From: Baffinella frigidus | Lineage: Eukaryota > Cryptophyceae > Cryptomonadales > Baffinellaceae | Assembly (NCBI GenBank): GCA_026770585.1 | Contig: MU646407.1 | Span: 694,666 to 706,930 of the forward strand | Length of the DNA stretch: 12,265 nucleotides | Direction: 5' to 3' | Notes under the pieces: model-generated | The model's input: the letters and a program-made list of their open reading frames with translations, nothing else | What the model was told of the DNA's origin: nothing | The model's database searches: none | In this document: in pieces, positions 10,673 through 12,265 of the stretch | Layout of the letters: every line of letters begins with the position of its first letter | Position numbering within the stretch: the stretch's first letter is position 1 | Translations under genes and position numbers: made by a program

Positions 10673-11972
10673 ATGTCCGCGTTCCTGGAAGAGATTTCAG
10701 TGAGCGAAATGGAGAGAGATGAGCCGAAAGGCGCGGGGATGCACGACTGGCTGCTGGTCTTCGCCAGCCACGTGCCCGAGGAGGAGGCCAAGGTTCGCAT
10801 GAACATGATCCGCGCCATCAAGGCCTCGGGGCTCGTCACTCTGTCGAGCAAGTCCGGCGACGGTCCGTCCCGCTCCACAGTCTCAGAAACCACACTCTGG
10901 CGTCCTGACCGAGGATCGGTTCCAGGACTCACTTGAGCCTGACAGGTGTTATCGTGACGAACGCGTCCCGGATGGACCCTGAGCCTGTGTGCCCTGCCCC
11001 CGTCGCTTGGGACCCGCCTCGGGCCATGGTTTCATCCCCCGCCCTGTCACCCCTCCAGGGAACCGCGTGTTTGTATACGTCCGCGCGCCGGTGGAGCGAC
11101 TGGAGGAGGAGGCGGCGAAGATATTTCTCAAGAAGAACCTGCTCGACGGGGGGGGGCTCGCGCCGTTTGCCATCGCGTCGCGCCAGGTAAGCGAGCAGCC
11201 CCTATTTCTAGCTCTGCCTACTCGGGTTGGCCGACTATTTTCAAGTTAACATGCAGGGTCAACGGTACAAATCCATCAACTTTGGGGCGGGAAAGAGCCC
11301 GGGCTCACCAATTTGGAGAGCCCAAACAGACTGAGACAGATAGTATTTACAGTTTAGGTTTTGGGGAGAGAGAGTTGCTTTATTGAGGTACAGCTGAGCG
11401 GGACTACATAAAACCCCAAACCTGTAGCCCGAAATTTCCTTCGAAGCCCACTGTATGGGAAGGCTGATCTTTACCTGTTAAATATCGCGTCCATTTAATG
11501 TAAAATGTCGCGTTCATTTAATATTGGGCACCCTCGCGTCATGTCGTACCGGCTATCCCCGGTCGCGTCCCCAACTCTCCTCACCCCCTCTCCTTTGACG
11601 GACCGATTTTAAATCTGACAAAAAGGCCTGCGGCAGCTCTTCGCGGGGCAGCTGGGCTTCCCGGGGTTCTTCACGGGCAACGAGCGGCTAGCGTCCTTGT
11701 GCCCCCATTATTAACCGCGGATAGCGTTCTTGTGCCCTCGTTAACCGCGGATAGCGTTCGTGTGCCCCCGTTAACCGCGGATAGCGTTCTACAACGGGCG
11801 AGAGCCGCTCAACTCAACCCACTCGCAGCTGTTCGCGGGGCAGCTGGGCTTCCCGGGGTTCTTCACGGGCAACGAGCGGCAGCGGCTGGTGATGCGCATC
11901 ATGACTAGCTCCAACCTCGCCAACGGCGCGGGACTCTCGCTCGAAACTGCGGGGACACGATCGCTTATTGAG
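10673..11972 (+). CDS. Anoctamin/TMEM16-like protein, N-terminal exons (partial gene)
   Basis: Three exons are proposed. Exon 1 is 10673-10862, ending phase 1 (GACG|GTCCGT). Exon 2 is 11059-11186, with acceptor CACCCCTCCAG, entering phase 1 and ending phase 0 at CGCCAG|GTAAGC. Exon 3 is 11829-11972, with acceptor ACTCGCAG and donor ATTGAG|GTGCGC. They join in frame for 154 residues and third positions are strongly C/G. Exon 1 carries [17 protein letters not shown], exon 2 [19 protein letters not shown] with FLKKNLLD, and exon 3 [15 protein letters not shown]. From memory of the family, protist anoctamins have the same order in the cytosolic dimerisation domain: a DYVLVF-type strand, then FV-IRA---RL---A, then F----RLRL---I. 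Known family members are Ca-dependent channels or lipid scramblases with ten membrane helices, which would lie beyond this window. ATG 10673 is the first ATG in the frame. The exon 1 donor is non-consensus. Family assignment is tentative without alignment. Confidence 0.5.
11226..11342 (+). repeat. Dispersed ~115-bp repeat, copy E (best copy, in an intron)
   Basis: GTTGGCCGACTATTTTCAAG, then GGTACAAATCCATCAACTTT, GGGGCGGGAAAGAGCCCGGG, CTCACCAATTTGGAGAGCCC and AAACAGACTGAGACAGA. Five copies occur in this window on the same strand. GGTACAAATCC resembles a tRNA B box (GGTTCRANNCC) with one key mismatch. TGGCCGACTA about 36 bp upstream is a poor A-box match. A SINE origin is therefore only a hypothesis. 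Here it lies inside intron 2 of the anoctamin-like gene. Confidence 0.65.
11343..11632 (+). other. Intron 2 DNA with a two-unit repeat
   Basis: AAATATCGCGTCCATTTAATG (11480) and AAATGTCGCGTTCATTTAAT (11503) form a ~23-bp tandem pair. TTTCCTTCGAAGCCCACTGT (11446) weakly matches TCCCTTCGTAGCCCGCTGTG near 8030. I see no exon. Confidence 0.5.
11633..11688 (+). pseudogene. 56-bp duplicate of the start of anoctamin-like exon 3
   Basis: It differs by one base from 11825-11880 and includes the acceptor GCAG. The frame [17 protein letters not shown] is preserved but is followed by LASLCPHY and a stop, and no donor is visible. If spliced in, it would truncate the protein. It is separated from the real exon by the 30-bp minisatellite. 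Confidence 0.75.
11688..11795 (+). repeat. 30-bp minisatellite in intron 2
   Basis: Units TTAACCGCGGATAGCGTTCT followed by TGTGCCCTCG begin at 11711, 11741 and 11771. A partial unit (TAGCGTCCTTGTGCCCCC) precedes them. The array lies exactly between the truncated and the full copy of exon 3's start, which suggests it formed in the same rearrangement. Confidence 0.8.
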
Positions 11973-12013
11973 GTGCGCAAACCGGGGGGGAGGGTTTGTA
12001 CCAGGAATATTTA

Positions 12014-12041
12014 TATGTATATATATATATATATATATTTA

Positions 12042-12081
<40 letters not shown>

Positions 12082-12145
12082 TATATATATATACATATAT
12101 ATACATATATATGTTTATGTATATACATATGCATATATATATATT
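12014..12145 (+). repeat. AT microsatellite (TA runs with ACATATA and TTTATA interruptions)
   Basis: About 130 bp of almost pure alternating A/T lies immediately after the donor of exon 3 and before its duplicate. The Tyr/Ile-rich frames across it are artefacts. Confidence 0.9.
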
Positions 12146-12173
12146 GGATGTATAGATTATACAAATGCATGTA

Positions 12174-12265
12174 GGATTATGGCTAGCTCCTACCTCGCCA
12201 ACGGCGCGGGACTCTCGCTCGAAACTGCGGGGACACGATCGCTTATCGAGGTGCGCAAACCGGGG
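12174..12265 (+). pseudogene. Duplicate of the 3' half of anoctamin-like exon 3, cut by window edge
   Basis: 12183-12265 matches 11905-11987 with two differences in 83 bp, including the donor GAG|GTGCGC. The copy encodes [17 protein letters not shown] and TRSLIE. It lacks the exon's first half but begins after GCATGTAG, which could serve as an acceptor. Whether it is an alternative exon, a dead duplicate or an assembly artefact at the AT microsatellite cannot be decided from the window. Confidence 0.7.

Noticed and set aside
11889-12174. Tyr/Ile-rich plus-strand frames at the end of the window
   Set aside because: They arise from the AT microsatellite. Only the part up to 11972 is coding, as exon 3 of the anoctamin-like gene.

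Overview
This looks like a eukaryotic nuclear window from a repeat-rich, GC-rich genome, probably an alga or another protist. I cannot name the species. The evidence is: exon-like stretches with strongly C/G-biased third codon positions; GT-AG introns whose phases agree; large amounts of degenerate plant-type telomeric repeat (TTTAGGG and its TTTGGGG and TTTCGGG variants); and several families of small foldback or MITE-like elements. There are no bacterial operons, ribosome binding sites, rRNA genes or convincing tRNA genes. No long single-exon gene is present, and most longer open frames here are by-products of tandem repeats.

Layout. 1-1600: a short CCTAGG-rich foldback family with poly-C/poly-G ends, a 93-bp tandem repeat and a TTTGGGG array. 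1600-2830: minus-strand, exon-like copies of one small coding module (best copy 2077-2187), tandemly amplified together with a 77-79 bp MITE whose ends read GCTATSTTAAGGGTGG. One module copy carries a foldback insertion flanked by GCGC on both sides, while a sister copy preserves the empty site. 2850-5440: minisatellites, duplicated intergenic modules and telomere-like arrays in both orientations. 5541-5915: one possible small gene of unknown function. 5800-7660: tandem repeats, about 650 bp of interstitial telomere-like DNA and a CT microsatellite. 7750-8470: a 30-bp minisatellite and a 188-bp repeat. 8530-9170: four tandem degenerate copies of a second coding module, the last still open. 9395-9631: a composite foldback element with a MITE core.

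The gene-bearing part is 10.0-12.27 kb. A minus-strand gene has a signal-peptide exon (10446-10506) and a likely second exon (10037-10170). About 166 bp away and divergent from it is a plus-strand spliced gene whose first three exons (10673-10862, 11059-11186, 11829-11972) encode what I read as the N-terminal cytosolic domain of an anoctamin/TMEM16-like membrane protein. It runs off the window or into an intron interrupted by an AT microsatellite. A 56-bp duplicate of the start of exon 3 lies upstream in the intron, and a near-identical duplicate of its 3' half lies at the window edge.

A dispersed repeat of about 115 bp occurs five times, always in the same orientation. It has a weak resemblance to a tRNA-derived SINE and is the most widespread unnamed family. 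I found no multi-gene functional system. The most informative features are the exon-fragment amplification and the nested small transposons.
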